Shown in pieces: positions 36,406 to 47,700 of a stretch of 64,000 nt of DNA. How positions within the stretch are numbered: the first letter of the stretch is position 1; every line of letters begins with the position of its first letter. The notes beneath the pieces are model-generated. The model saw only the letters and a program-made list of their open reading frames with translations. It did no database searches and was not told the origin of the DNA. The position numbers were made by a program, and so were the translations under genes. Source of the stretch: Entrophospora sp. SA101 (Eukaryota > Glomeromycota > Glomeromycetes > Entrophosporales > Entrophosporaceae); the NCBI GenBank assembly GCA_958430865.1, contig CAUDNR010000347.1:37712-101711 (forward strand). The letters run 5' to 3'.

Positions 36406-37290
36406 TTCAAATATGTTTATTTTGTAGATAAAAATTTTTAATACAAAAGATTTACAATGGACAATTATGACAACCACTGGTTCACAAACAATTCAACCTC
36501 GATATGGTCATACGGCAGTACTAGGTAATTAATTTTATTTATTTTAATTTTTTTGAAAATATAAACAATTTTTTTAATATCACAATGTATGCATACACAG
36601 CAAATAATACAAATATAATTGTTTATGGTGGTATGAGATATCCAGAAAAAACCACAGCATTTCCTGAACTTCTTGTACTGGACATCAGCACAAATCCCTT
36701 CCAATGGTCTACACCCAAATTTTCACTTGATAATCGTGCTCCACCTCTAACAATGCATGTAGCTAATTTAATTGGAAATCAAATGATAATAAGTTTTGGT
36801 AAGTTTTTCCTTTAAAAACAAATTTTTATTCCTTCCAACCTAAAATTTATTAATATAAAATAAAATTACATACATATATATAGGAAATGTTACAAATAAT
36901 GACACAAATCCAAAATCATCTAGTGCAGACACTCATATACTTGATATTAAAGATTATAGTTGGAAATCAAGTTATTCAGCATCTGAAGCAAATTTAACAC
37001 CAATACCACCACCACCACCACCACCATCACCACCACCACCATCAGCATCATCAACATCATCAAAATCACAACCAGAAACATCATCACAAATTATTATTAA
37101 AATATTAATAATAGTACTTCCAATTTCAGCTGGATTAATAATGATTGTAGTAGTGGCATCATTTGTTATTATAAGATATTACAAGAAAAAGGATGAAAAA
37201 ATTATGAAGATGCCAAGTGAACAACATCTTCGACAACACAGAATTCTGGTCAAGAGATATTATACTTGGTCAAATAATATTAATTGTTAA
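35608..37290 (+). CDS. Membrane-anchored kelch-repeat protein
   Basis: Exons 35608-36321, 36428-36524, 36601-36798 and 36884-37290 give 471 residues. An N-terminal hydrophobic signal (LYLLSIIIFIITNVF) is followed by kelch blades with the usual glycine pairs: IYVLGGF, IFLFGGI, LYIFGGL, IVIIGGR and IIVYGGM. After the propeller come a proline stretch (about residues 378-392), a Ser/Thr stretch, one strong transmembrane segment (IIVLPISAGLIMIVVVASFV) and a short basic tail. The layout suggests an extracellular propeller on a single-pass anchor; a galactose-oxidase-like catalytic role is not supported. The tail is shorter than that of the decayed paralogue at 59.9-61.6 kb. Intron 1 contains a TTTA microsatellite. 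Confidence 0.87.
36365..36408. repeat. TTTA tetranucleotide microsatellite
   Basis: About eleven TTTA units inside the first intron of the kelch gene, just after a short AT run; likely length-variable. Confidence 0.9.
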
Positions 37291-38386
37291 TAATGTGTTT
37301 GTGATTATATTATGGTCATTATTGACCGTAATATTGTATTTATAATAAAATCATTAATATAGAGAATACCTGAATGCTATTAATATATTTATTTTACCAC
37401 GACTCCGCTTAAATTCTCCAACACACCATATCTGTAATTAGCATAAATTGATTATAATCATCTCTATATTTGTGCCTATTGTTTTGTAATTAGTTGTTCT
37501 ACAAAAACATTTCTCTGATATTGCATGTATAACATTGGTTCTCCAGTTTTAGAAACTTTGCATCAGCCTCCTCAGATTTATCATTAAAAAAAATCAAATC
37601 GTGATTTAAACTGGCTTTCAAATAACATTTTAATTCCTGATATAGCGATTCTATTAATAATTTTATTTTTAGAAAAATCTCATACTCAAACAGGATTATA
37701 TTAGTCCGAAATCTATACTATGTAAAATACGATTAATAACAAATTCGTTATGTTTACTTGTGGCAACATTTATTATTATGAGCAAAAGGATAAAGGACAG
37801 TAAAGCTCTGTTCATGCCCATCGATAAGAAAAAAATCATATCATAATTGTTCTTTTCTCAATAAAATAAATTTTGCATTTCTTCCAAGATTCGCTTTTAT
37901 TATAAATTAAAAACTTGGACAAAATTTTTTCCTTCAAACTCTCGATTCTTTCCCAAGCACTATTTGGATGGAAACATCTCCTATTGTCAACTACATTTTA
38001 TTAAAAGAAGCTGAAATTAATATGAGCGTTAAACAAATTTGCGGTCGCACCCTACATTTAAAAAGGCATCAGTTGTGTTTACTTTTAACTTTGAAAAAAT
38101 CTTCACATTGATAGTAATAGTTAATAGTAATAGATGAATTTATTTTCCCGTTTACCATTTATAAAACGTATTAGGAAGTCTGTTGAACATTTAAATTGTT
38201 CCTTTTTTTTCTGACCCTATTTTTTTTCATAGAATGAATCTATTATAATTACTATTTATAAAAATTTTTTTATATCTCTCTGTTTTATTAATTCTATTTA
38301 TTTCTAATAAAAAATAAATTGCAGATATATATATTGTTGGTTTTTATGACTTTTATGACATATAAATCTAATTTTTTTATTATATT
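37291..38386. other. Intergenic DNA
   Basis: No gene or clear repeat seen in about 1.1 kb. It should contain the kelch 3' UTR and the promoter of the C2 gene. Confidence 0.45.
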
Positions 38387-38957
38387 ATGGATGTAATACT
38401 TCGTATAGGAATTCTTGCGGCAAGAGATTTAGCACCAGCGTAAGTAATTCATCTATTATATGTTTGCATTAAAAATAAGCATTATATACATTAATCAAAA
38501 AACTAAATTTTTTTATAGTGACAAGAATGGGTTATCAGATCCATATGCAGTTATACGAGTAGCAAATAAAAAATTTGAGACAAAAGTGATTAAAGAAAAT
38601 TTAAATCCAGTTTGGGACACTTCGTTTGATGTTAAACTATCAGAACCTGACATACCACCTTGCATCACAATAACTGTATGGGATAAAGATAAGTTCTTGA
38701 GGGATTATTTAGGTGAGGTTAGCATACCAATTAGTCGAATATTTGCTCGTAACAATGGTGGTTTGAACGATGGCCAGCCAAGAACTTTTGAAGATCCTAA
38801 AAATCAACCTGCTGCCTTCACCCTACAAAGTAAATCATCCAAACATGAAGTCAGAGGCGATATCGTATTGAAATTTGGTATTGTTTCTGAAGGCAGTGAG
38901 GAAGATTTATATTATTTATGGGAAAAAATTTGTAGGTTAGCAAACGCAAAGAAATGA
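38387..38957 (+). CDS. Small single C2-domain protein
   Basis: Two exons (38387-38439, 38519-38957) encode 163 residues, nearly all one C2 domain. It starts VILRIGILAARDLAP, then DKNGLSDPYAVIRV with the first calcium-loop aspartates, LNPVWDTSFDV, and ITITVWDKDKFLRDYLGEV with the second aspartate cluster. The aspartates needed for calcium-dependent phospholipid binding seem present. The C-terminus (GDIVLKFGIV) resembles the end of C2 domains in fungal Psd2- or Rsp5-type proteins, but no second domain follows before the stop, so the role is unknown. The first ATG in frame is used. Confidence 0.85.
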
Positions 38958-39360
38958 TCTTTTTAGAACAATGTTGATAGTGGAAGGAGAATATGGAAGG
39001 CAGAGTCAAGAAAGAAATACGGAAGCAAGAAAGTGAAAGCAAGAAGAAAGGAAGGAAAGAAATAAAAATAAATTTTTTATTTTCTTATTTATTATCAATA
39101 CATCGCTATATAATATATATATCGTATATTTATTTTTTATGTATTTATTTATTTATATAATTCATTCATTAAATAAAAAAAACTTATTAATTTCAATTTT
39201 ATTCAAAATACTTAATTGGGGAAATTACACGAGCCAGATGGGGTAATTAATATGTGGTTGATCTACAAAAAGGAAGAAAAACCCCTTCTTTCCCTTTATA
39301 AAAATAAAAAAATTTAATTTTCTCTCCTTTACATAATAAATTTTATATTCAAAGAAAAAA
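38958..39360. other. Short intergenic region
   Basis: A purine-rich stretch (38980-39065) just after the C2 stop looks like 3' UTR; the rest is AT-rich, with the LRR gene promoter in its last part. No other feature seen. Confidence 0.4.
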
Positions 39361-41688
39361 ATGAGCAACAATAATGCTACAACAAATGTTACTGGAGATC
39401 AATTTATTCGTACATTAGCTCAATTCATCCGAGCCAACGAACGTAAAATAACTATGCAAAACCTACAACAACAGTCTTCTTCAGGTCATTTATTGGGTAC
39501 TCGAATGTCAGAAAATAGTTTAGGAAATGGTTATGGTATACCAAGTTTCTGGTCTTTCTCTACTGCTCTTGCAAGTTCTTACATGAAATCTCCAACCTCG
39601 CCTGTTTCAACAACTCCAACTTCTCCCGTTAGCCCTATAGGCAATAATAATTCAAAAAGGCCTGTATTTGTTACACTTGATCCCCATCACTTATACTATT
39701 TATTGGCAAGATTTAACGATATAGGGCTTGATATTGGTGTCTTTGAAGCAATTATAAATTTTGATAATAAAGATATGGATTTTGATGTTAATGACTCATC
39801 ATTGGAAACTGCGTCAATTACCTCAATCAATTCAATCAATTCAATATCATCTGCCATGTCTTCATTATCCTTATTCTCGGGTTGGCAAGGTTGGACCAAT
39901 GCAGCTCAAAAAAATGAAAACATACCAATAAAAAGTGAGGTTTACTACATTTACAAAAGTTTCACTAAACTCACCAATTTAAAACTTAATTCTACAATTA
40001 ATAATAAAAGAATTGATGGTTTTGGCACCCACAATAATAACGATGACAATTTTAGAGTTGGTATTGATGGCGTTGGTTGGCCTTTAACTGCTACATTGTC
40101 AATAACCCTGTTTAAAAACTTGACAAATTTAGAAATTTATGGATTATCACCAAAAGTTTTTGATGGTTGGGACGTTGTACAAGAGAAATTGGAAATATTA
40201 ACTTTAACTAAAAGCCCAATTGATGACATTACTGAATTATTTATTGATCTGGTAGCTGATGGATTTAAAAAAAGAAACACAATGGTTAAAGAAGCAGCAG
40301 CAAAAGCAGCAGCAGCAAAAGATAATGATGGTTATGGTAATGAAGATACTGGTGATGATAAAATTATTACTGTTAATGATGTCGTTATTAATGAAAAAAA
40401 GAATAATGGTAATGATGATGATGGTGGTGGTGGTGGTGATGATGTAGTTGCACCATTAAAAATATGGAAAAATCTTCGGCAAATCAATTTATCTGATAAT
40501 GCATTGACATTTATTCCCAATGAGCCACTCATATATCTTACAAAATGTACACATATAGATCTATCGAACAATCTGCTGATTGAAATTCCGTCCGGATTAT
40601 CACAATTGTACAATTTACAATGTTTGAATCTTAGTAATAACATGATTGAAACAATAACTGGTATTTACAAAATACTTGGTAATGTAACAAAATTGGATTT
40701 AAGATCTAATCGAATAGAGAATTTATGTGGTTTGGAAAGGTTATATTCATTGGAGTATGTTAATATTAGAGAAAATCAATTGATTGATTGGGCTGAAGTT
40801 ACTCGAATGACTGAACTGCCTGAGATAAGACAAATTTGCGTTGATGGTAATCCATTCACGGAATATGAGACTAATTATAGGATTAATATTTTTAAAGCAT
40901 TTAAAGAAAACAATAAAGATATTATTTTGGATGGGATGACACCTACTTATTATGAGAAAAGATATCTCCCATCATCACCAGTTACGTCAAACCAAAAAAT
41001 TCCTGTTGCCATTCCAAGCCCTGAAGGTCTTTTGTCCAATACCAATAGTTTAAATAACGAGCAGCAGCAGCAACAACTACAACATAATAATAATAATCAT
41101 TTACCAGTTATAAAACATAAAAAATTTCATAAAAGAATTGTTAATTTAGATGAAGATCATGATAATCGTGATAACGGTGACAATAATACTCATAATGACG
41201 ATAATAATGATTTAGTTGATTTTCGCCCAGCAAATATTGGTAAAAAGAAATCAAACAAAGATAGAAAAAAGAAAAAAGATCTTGGGGAGACAGCGACAAA
41301 ACATCGAGTTGTTGAAATTGAAAAGGCACATGACCCTAATTACAAACCAAAGAAAAAATTGGTGAAAAAAGGTCAAAACACCGTATCAATTTTCTCATCA
41401 CCGTCATCATCAACAGCTATAGAAGATGTGGACACAAAAACAAAAAAAAAAACATCATCATCACCACATAGTGACTCGGAAACTATTTTGTCATCTAAGG
41501 TTAATGATGGGGTAGACTATAGAAAGAAAATTGAAGAGTTACGTAACGAAGGCGGATCTTCTTGGCTGACTGTTTTGAATGAGATGGAAAATTATGACAA
41601 TAACAATAATAATAATATAAATGGTATTTTACATTCAAGACAAAGATTAGAAAATTTACGACCAAAGCTATCGCCGAACAAGTTATAG
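39361..41688 (+). CDS. Leucine-rich-repeat protein (STK11IP-like family)
   Basis: A single uninterrupted frame of 775 residues, unusual in this intron-rich neighbourhood. Residues about 365-520 hold five to six leucine-rich repeats (for example LRQINLSDNALTFIP, CTHIDLSNNLLIEIP, LQCLNLSNNMIETI, VTKLDLRSNRIENL, LEYVNIRENQLIDW) ending in a cap, ICVDGNPFTEYE. The N-terminal 150 residues are Ser/Pro-rich after a helical start, and the C-terminal 230 are basic and low-complexity (Asn, Asp, Lys). The order of helical N-terminus, LRR and the NPF-x-EYE cap recalls fungal homologues of STK11-interacting protein; that is a memory-based suggestion. Expanded GAT/GGT runs give acidic and glycine tracts near 40330-40445. 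The function is likely protein binding. Confidence 0.8.
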   Translation: MSNNNATTNVTGDQFIRTLAQFIRANERKITMQNLQQQSSSGHLLGTRMSENSLGNGYGIPSFWSFSTALASSYMKSPTSPVSTTPTSPVSPIGNNNSKRPVFVTLDPHHLYYLLARFNDIGLDIGVFEAIINFDNKDMDFDVNDSSLETASITSINSINSISSAMSSLSLFSGWQGWTNAAQKNENIPIKSEVYYIYKSFTKLTNLKLNSTINNKRIDGFGTHNNNDDNFRVGIDGVGWPLTATLSITLFKNLTNLEIYGLSPKVFDGWDVVQEKLEILTLTKSPIDDITELFIDLVADGFKKRNTMVKEAAAKAAAAKDNDGYGNEDTGDDKIITVNDVVINEKKNNGNDDDGGGGGDDVVAPLKIWKNLRQINLSDNALTFIPNEPLIYLTKCTHIDLSNNLLIEIPSGLSQLYNLQCLNLSNNMIETITGIYKILGNVTKLDLRSNRIENLCGLERLYSLEYVNIRENQLIDWAEVTRMTELPEIRQICVDGNPFTEYETNYRINIFKAFKENNKDIILDGMTPTYYEKRYLPSSPVTSNQKIPVAIPSPEGLLSNTNSLNNEQQQQQLQHNNNNHLPVIKHKKFHKRIVNLDEDHDNRDNGDNNTHNDDNNDLVDFRPANIGKKKSNKDRKKKKDLGETATKHRVVEIEKAHDPNYKPKKKLVKKGQNTVSIFSSPSSSTAIEDVDTKTKKKTSSSPHSDSETILSSKVNDGVDYRKKIEELRNEGGSSWLTVLNEMENYDNNNNNNINGILHSRQRLENLRPKLSPNKL

Positions 41689-42004
41689 TTGCCATTTATT
41701 AAAATAATTTGACATATGCACATACACACATGTGTATTTTTATTATGAATTAATAATTATTTATTTATATAATTTTCAACAACAATTATAATTAATTGTA
41801 AATAAATAATAATCCATTAATTTTTGTATATATTAAGACTATTCAAGACATTTTTCATTTTTTTAAATTTTATTATGATTAGGATTATGAGAAATTATAT
41901 ATATTATGCTATGTTATATTATATTATATTATATTACATTTATTTTATTACGGTGAAATTAGATCAGGATGGCTTAGGGATGTTATATCATTGATCAATT
42001 AAAC

Positions 42005-42045
<41 letters not shown>

Positions 42046-42311
42046 CGCATATACATGCACAACGAATTAGACTTTTTATTATTATTTTATTATTTTTATT
42101 AGTTGGAATTGTAAATATATTAAATTGTTTTTTAATAATTTTGTCTATATAATGGTTTTTTTTTAAACATTACTAAAATATTTTTAATGTCCAAATAACT
42201 TCAATTAGTTGGTTAGTAAAGTGAGAGTTGGTGATTTGAAGAAAATTGAGAATCGTGTGTTTAAAAGAATTGATTAAAATTTGTTGTTGCTGTTAAAATA
42301 TAAATATATTA
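41689..42311. other. Intergenic region with TA microsatellite
   Basis: Between convergent gene ends. It contains a pure AT dinucleotide run at about 42007-42041 and a short TTATA run near 41920. No gene seen. Confidence 0.6.
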
Positions 42312-44465
42312 TCACTGTGAGAAAAAATTTGATTTTCTAAATGGATTACTATCTGATGAATATGGTGGCGATGTTGATGGTGATATTAATAATGATGTTG
42401 ATGGTGATTGGACGTTAAGTGAAACTAGTAGATTTTGTTGTTGCATCGGTGAAGCAAATGGATTGCTATTATTACCACTGTTAATGTTATTATTAGTAAA
42501 AGCAGGAGGAGAAAATTGTCCAAAAGGATTATGAGGTGAAGAGGCTGTCATTGCAGTTGTTTGTTGCAATTGTCGTTGTTGATCTTGAAATAACATTGAA
42601 GAACGAAATGGATTTGTATCAGATGATAATGATGATGAAGATGCAGATATAGGATTTAACATTAATGATGATTGCTGTTGTTGATTAATAATAGGGGAAG
42701 ATTGCTGTAATTGTTGTTGCAGAACCAATTGATTTTGACCAGCTAAGAATGGATTAGTGGTTGTATCCGTAATAGTAGTAGTAGTCATAATATTACTCCT
42801 TCCTAATGAATTATTATTAATTATTATATTATTATCAACATATTGATTACCAAAAAGTAAAGTTTGTTCACTTTCAATATTAGAAGAAAAATCTATAAAG
42901 TCCATCTGATTATGATTTGCCGCAGTTTTAGAAATGGATGAAGCTGAAGTTGCATCCTTTTTGGTCAAAAAGTTTGCATTACTGTTATTATCACTGGAGC
43001 ATATAGTCGTTGTTGCTCCATCTTTTCTTGTGGCAGATTTATTATTATTTTCATTTTTACTTTTTTCTTGCGTATTTCTATATTCTCGTCTATTTGCTTC
43101 AAAATTTGGATCTTCGACATAATCTTGCAATGCAATTGTCAATGAGACTGGTGCCTAATACAATAAATAGTATATGTATATGGAATAAATTATATACACA
43201 AATCTATTTCCAAGTATAAACACATACATATATAATAACTTACATGTTTTAAGTTGGGTATTTTGATACCAAGTACACTTTGTAATTTTTGAGCAGCCCT
43301 TAGATAAATAACAACTTTTTCAGTTTGTTTCACAAATTTTTTATAAATTTCTAATCCATCTTTTGCATCTATTTGTGACATACTAACAAATTGTTCTATA
43401 TGCGCGAAGAGTATGTGACGTTAGTGAATTAATAAATTAATTAAAAGTTTTTACACACAAATCAAATCAAATTAAAAACAACAACAAAATAAAATCAAAT
43501 ATAAATAAAAGCTTATTACACCTAACATATTAATAACGCCTTCATTCGTTGTTTCAAAAAGTACTAGCAAGTCGATGACAATAAGTCTGAATGCTGTCAA
43601 TGTTACATAATTAGCAACCTCGTCCAGATAAAACTAATTAAAATAAACGGATATATAAATTTATATTAAAAACCATATATATTAAGCACAAATATATTCA
43701 TACCTTACAATTTAATAAAGCATCTAATTGTCGTTGAAGAATCTTAACTTCTCGCAAAAGACCCTTGGCAACTGTAAGTCTTCTTAAACGACTATTATTC
43801 TCTAATTTCTTTTCTTTAACAAAATTGACCTTTAACTCTCGATATACTGAAACCTTTTCTTCCAAGTATGCAGCGTATGAATGAATATTTTTAGTTTGTT
43901 CGGCTCCTTTATATTATTATTATCACAATATTAATTGATTTTTGAAATTGAAATTTAAAAACACTAATGTTTTGGTAATAACTAATAAATTATTATTATT
44001 ATACCATTGCCTATTCCTGATCCTTTAAAACCTGACAAATTTAAAATATTTGGTTTTCTAACTAAATAACTTAAAACTTGACCATCAACCCCTTTTCTCA
44101 TCAAAATATGAATCACAATAAGACTTTTGAATACGATCTTTTTTCAAAAAAAAAAAAATTTAAGTCAATTAGTGTTAATAAATTAACAATTAACAAGTTT
44201 TTCGCTAAAATTATTCTCTTTATATAGCGAATACTTACCGTCCAAGAATTTTCTCGTAAACGATGTTCTAATGACGCAAATATTGTTTTCAAAGCATCAC
44301 TACTTGAAGTTGCTGGTATGAGAACTATATAAATAATATGTAAATTAAAATACCAATAGAATTTAAAATTATAAATGTCAAAGATGAGAAAATTTTACCC
44401 TCAAGATATTTTTGTTTAGGTGCTGCACATTTTGATTTAGTTGCTCCTTTGACTGCTCTGTCCAT
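42312..44465 (-). CDS. AP180/CALM-type clathrin adaptor with ANTH domain
   Basis: Seven exons on the minus strand (44465-44399, 44324-44239, 44137-44005, 43906-43704, 43633-43522, 43395-43244, 43154-42312) give 531 residues. The N-terminal ANTH fold starts MDRAVKGATKSKCAAPKQKY, with the phosphoinositide-binding K-x9-K-x-K type basic patch, and continues TIVFKSLIVIHILMRKG, NIHSYAAYLEEKVSVYRE and LLREVKILQRQLDALL. The rest (about residues 250-531) is Gln/Asn/Ser-rich and disordered, with five NPF motifs (TNPFLAG, TNPFRSS, HNPFGQF, SNPFASP, SNPFRKS) for EH-domain partners such as Ede1/Pan1. It should bind PIP2 and clathrin and recruit cargo in endocytosis, like yeast Yap1801/1802. It is divergently transcribed from the kinesin gene. 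Confidence 0.93.
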
Positions 44466-44760
44466 TATTTTTTTCTGAATATTTTATAATTTGGATTTTA
44501 CCAACCAAAAGGGTTATTTAAATTAATTCGTGATAAAATTTTAGGTGGTACAAAAAACCTTTCTATTATATTGACCGTGTATATATTTCCATTTGCAGGT
44601 CACAAACTTAATTATGACGCGCTTAATATTAATTTTAGACCCTGATCACCAGTTACTCAAATTTGAAAAAAATGTCAACAAATTTATATTTGTAAATGAA
44701 ATAAAAATAATTAATAATACCAATAATAAAAATAAAATATACTTCTAATAATAAATAACA
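44466..44760. promoter_or_regulatory. Bidirectional promoter between AP180-like and kinesin genes
   Basis: Only 295 bases separate the two divergent start codons, so both promoters share this interval. It includes a more GC-rich core at about 44575-44645 ('ggtcacaaac', 'atgacgcgct') in otherwise AT-rich sequence; specific factor sites cannot be named. Confidence 0.5.
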
Positions 44761-47700
44761 ATGGCACCAACAGCAACTGCTCGAGAAAACGTCAAAGTTA
44801 CTGTTCGATTACGACCACCAAATGAAACTGAACTTACTAGAACCGATTTTAACATTTGGGACGTTGATTTCAATGAACACAAATTATCATTAGAACAAAT
44901 TTTTGCTGAAAAGAATCGTAAACAAATAAGTGAATTTTTTTATGGTTTGTATGCATGCACTGTGTGTTATACACATAATCATTATAATTTTTATAATTGG
45001 AAATGAACTATATACATCAATTTTTACACTATCTATATGTTATCACATTTAGATGAGATTTTCACAGGTAGCGATAATAAAGCTTTATTTGATCGTGGAG
45101 TTAAAGATACAATCAAGTAAGTAAAATTATTTGATGTGTTGATTTTGTTACTCTTATTAATTGTATTATTATAATTGTATAATTTCAATAGAGCTACCAT
45201 GGAAGGCTACAATGGTATGTGCAATTATATAAAAATGTGCTCTTGTGATGTTAAAAAATAATATATATATCTTTCTAAATTTAATATATAGGTACAGTTT
45301 TCGCATACGGTCAAACATCCTCCGGCAAAACTTTCGTAAGTGATCAATAATTATTCAATGATATAATTATTAAGTTAAATAAATGAATAAATATCTTCTA
45401 ACTTGACCCATCTTTTATATGTTTTATTTTAGACAATGGTATGCATGCGTTGTTAGACTTTAGATTGTTATTCGTTCTCTCATTTGTTTTCTACAATCAA
45501 CAAGTATTAAACTTTTTTATTTTTATTTTGTATATGATAATAACAGTCGGGTAAGTATTTAGTCTACATGTTTGGTTGATTGATATTTAATATATAATCT
45601 ATATCTGCAAAAATGGTGTATTAATGACGTTCTTTTATGATATATTCATTTTGATAAAGGTAACAAGAATCAACCTGGTGTGATTAAGCAGGCTGTAGAT
45701 ACCGTTTTTTCATATATTAGAAATGCAAGTAAATAATATCTATTAATTTCGAATTCCAATGAATTAATTATTAATAACATCACTGAATTATTTATAGTGT
45801 AACGAAAAAGAATTTCTACTCAGGGTATCATACATGGAAATATACAATGAAAAAATAAATGATTTACTTATTCCTGTTAATAAAGATCTTAAAATTCATG
45901 AAGACAGATTAGTTAGTATCAATATAATTTACTATATCATTTATCATTATTTTTAAATTTGATATCTTATTTATTTGTATGCGTTATTAGCATGGCGTTC
46001 ATATTCCTAGTCTCTCAGAGGTTGTGGTCACAAAACCTTCAGAAGTCATGAAGGAGATTTCACGAGGCGAATTAAATCGTCATACAGGTTCAACAAATTG
46101 GAATGAAAGAAGCAGCCGTTCACATACATTATTCAAAATGGTAATTGAAAGTTCTTCAAAAGATGCTATGCCTCGTCGGTTTTCATCATCCTCATCGGCT
46201 TCATCATCGGCTAAAACATCGGGATCTGTTTCTGTTTCTGTGTTGGTATATATTTATTTATTTATTTTAGATTTGATTGTTTTATTAATAATCACCTGAT
46301 ATCTAAGAATATATACTCTTTTATTTATATTTAAATAAAAGAACTTGATTGATTTAGCTGGGTCAGAGAAAGCTGCGAGTGATATGGAAAGAAGAAAAGA
46401 AGGAGCTTTCATAAATAAAAGGTAACATCTTTTATGCTCTTACTAATAATTCTATTACCACAATAATGATAATAATAATAATATCATTAAAATTAATTTC
46501 TAGTTTATTGACCCTTGGAAGCGTTATATCAAAATTGACCGATAGCTCTGGGTAAATAAAAATTTTAAAGTTTAATAATTAACCTCATTTAAAAAAAACT
46601 AATATTTATTATCATTATATTTGTAGTGGGCATATACCTTTTAGAGATTCAAAATTAACAAGAATTCTTCAAAGTTCTCTTGTTGGAAATGCAAGGATAT
46701 CTGTCATTTGTACAATTTCTCCATCATCATTAAATCTAGAGGAATCAGTTAATACTCTTAAGTTTGCCTCTCGTGTTAAGGAGGTTGTTACTAAGGCTCA
46801 AACTAATACGGTAATTATTATTATTATTTTATGAGAATATTTATATAATTTAATTGTTATAATAATTTTTTATTATATCTCTATGTATGTATGAATAGCT
46901 CATTGATGATAAGGCTTTAATTAAGAAATATCGTATGGAAATTGAAGAATTAAAAGCCCAACTCGAAAAAACTGGTACTTATAAAGAAGAGGAAATTTCT
47001 GTGATGTTACAACAAGAAAGATCCAAAGTAATATTATTGATATATTATATTTGTAATTTATATTAATTTATTTGTAAAAGTCATTCTAATTTTTTTTGAT
47101 CTCTTTAATAAATATATATAGTACGAAGAAAAGTTTATGGAAATGGAGCTTGTTAGAACTGCATTAAAGAAGAGAATAGATGACTTGACGAGTTTGATTT
47201 TAAATAGCAATTCATTTGCTCCTTCTTCATCACGAAAACCATCTAATGATGCTGTTGTTGTTCCTGTAAATAATTTATATATAATTCAAATAATCACCAT
47301 TACTATATCAGTATTCATGTTAATTTAACATATTTATTCCTATTATCAGGCAATTGATTCAAGGATTCATGAGTTTGAAATGTTGATTGATGATAAAAAT
47401 TTAAAGATTGACTCATTAACCTCTAATATTTCTGAAAAAACTGAAACGATTAAAGATTTGCAACGACAGTTGGAAGCATTAAAGAATACCAACAGGTCGG
47501 ACTTAAATTTGACATTAACTGAACTGAATGAAAAACTAAAAGAAAAGGATGATAAATTAGTGTCGTATTGTAATTCGACAGAGGAGTTAGAAATAATTGT
47601 TAAGGAGGACAAGAAGCTTATTAAAGAGAAGAATTCCAAGATTCAGGAATTGTCAAATATTATTGAAGATGATAAGATACTAATCAATAAAAAAAATGAG

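Noticed and set aside
40332..40643. 103-residue minus-strand frame with poly-Pro/Ser
   Set aside because: Antisense shadow of the GAT/GGT repeats in the LRR gene.
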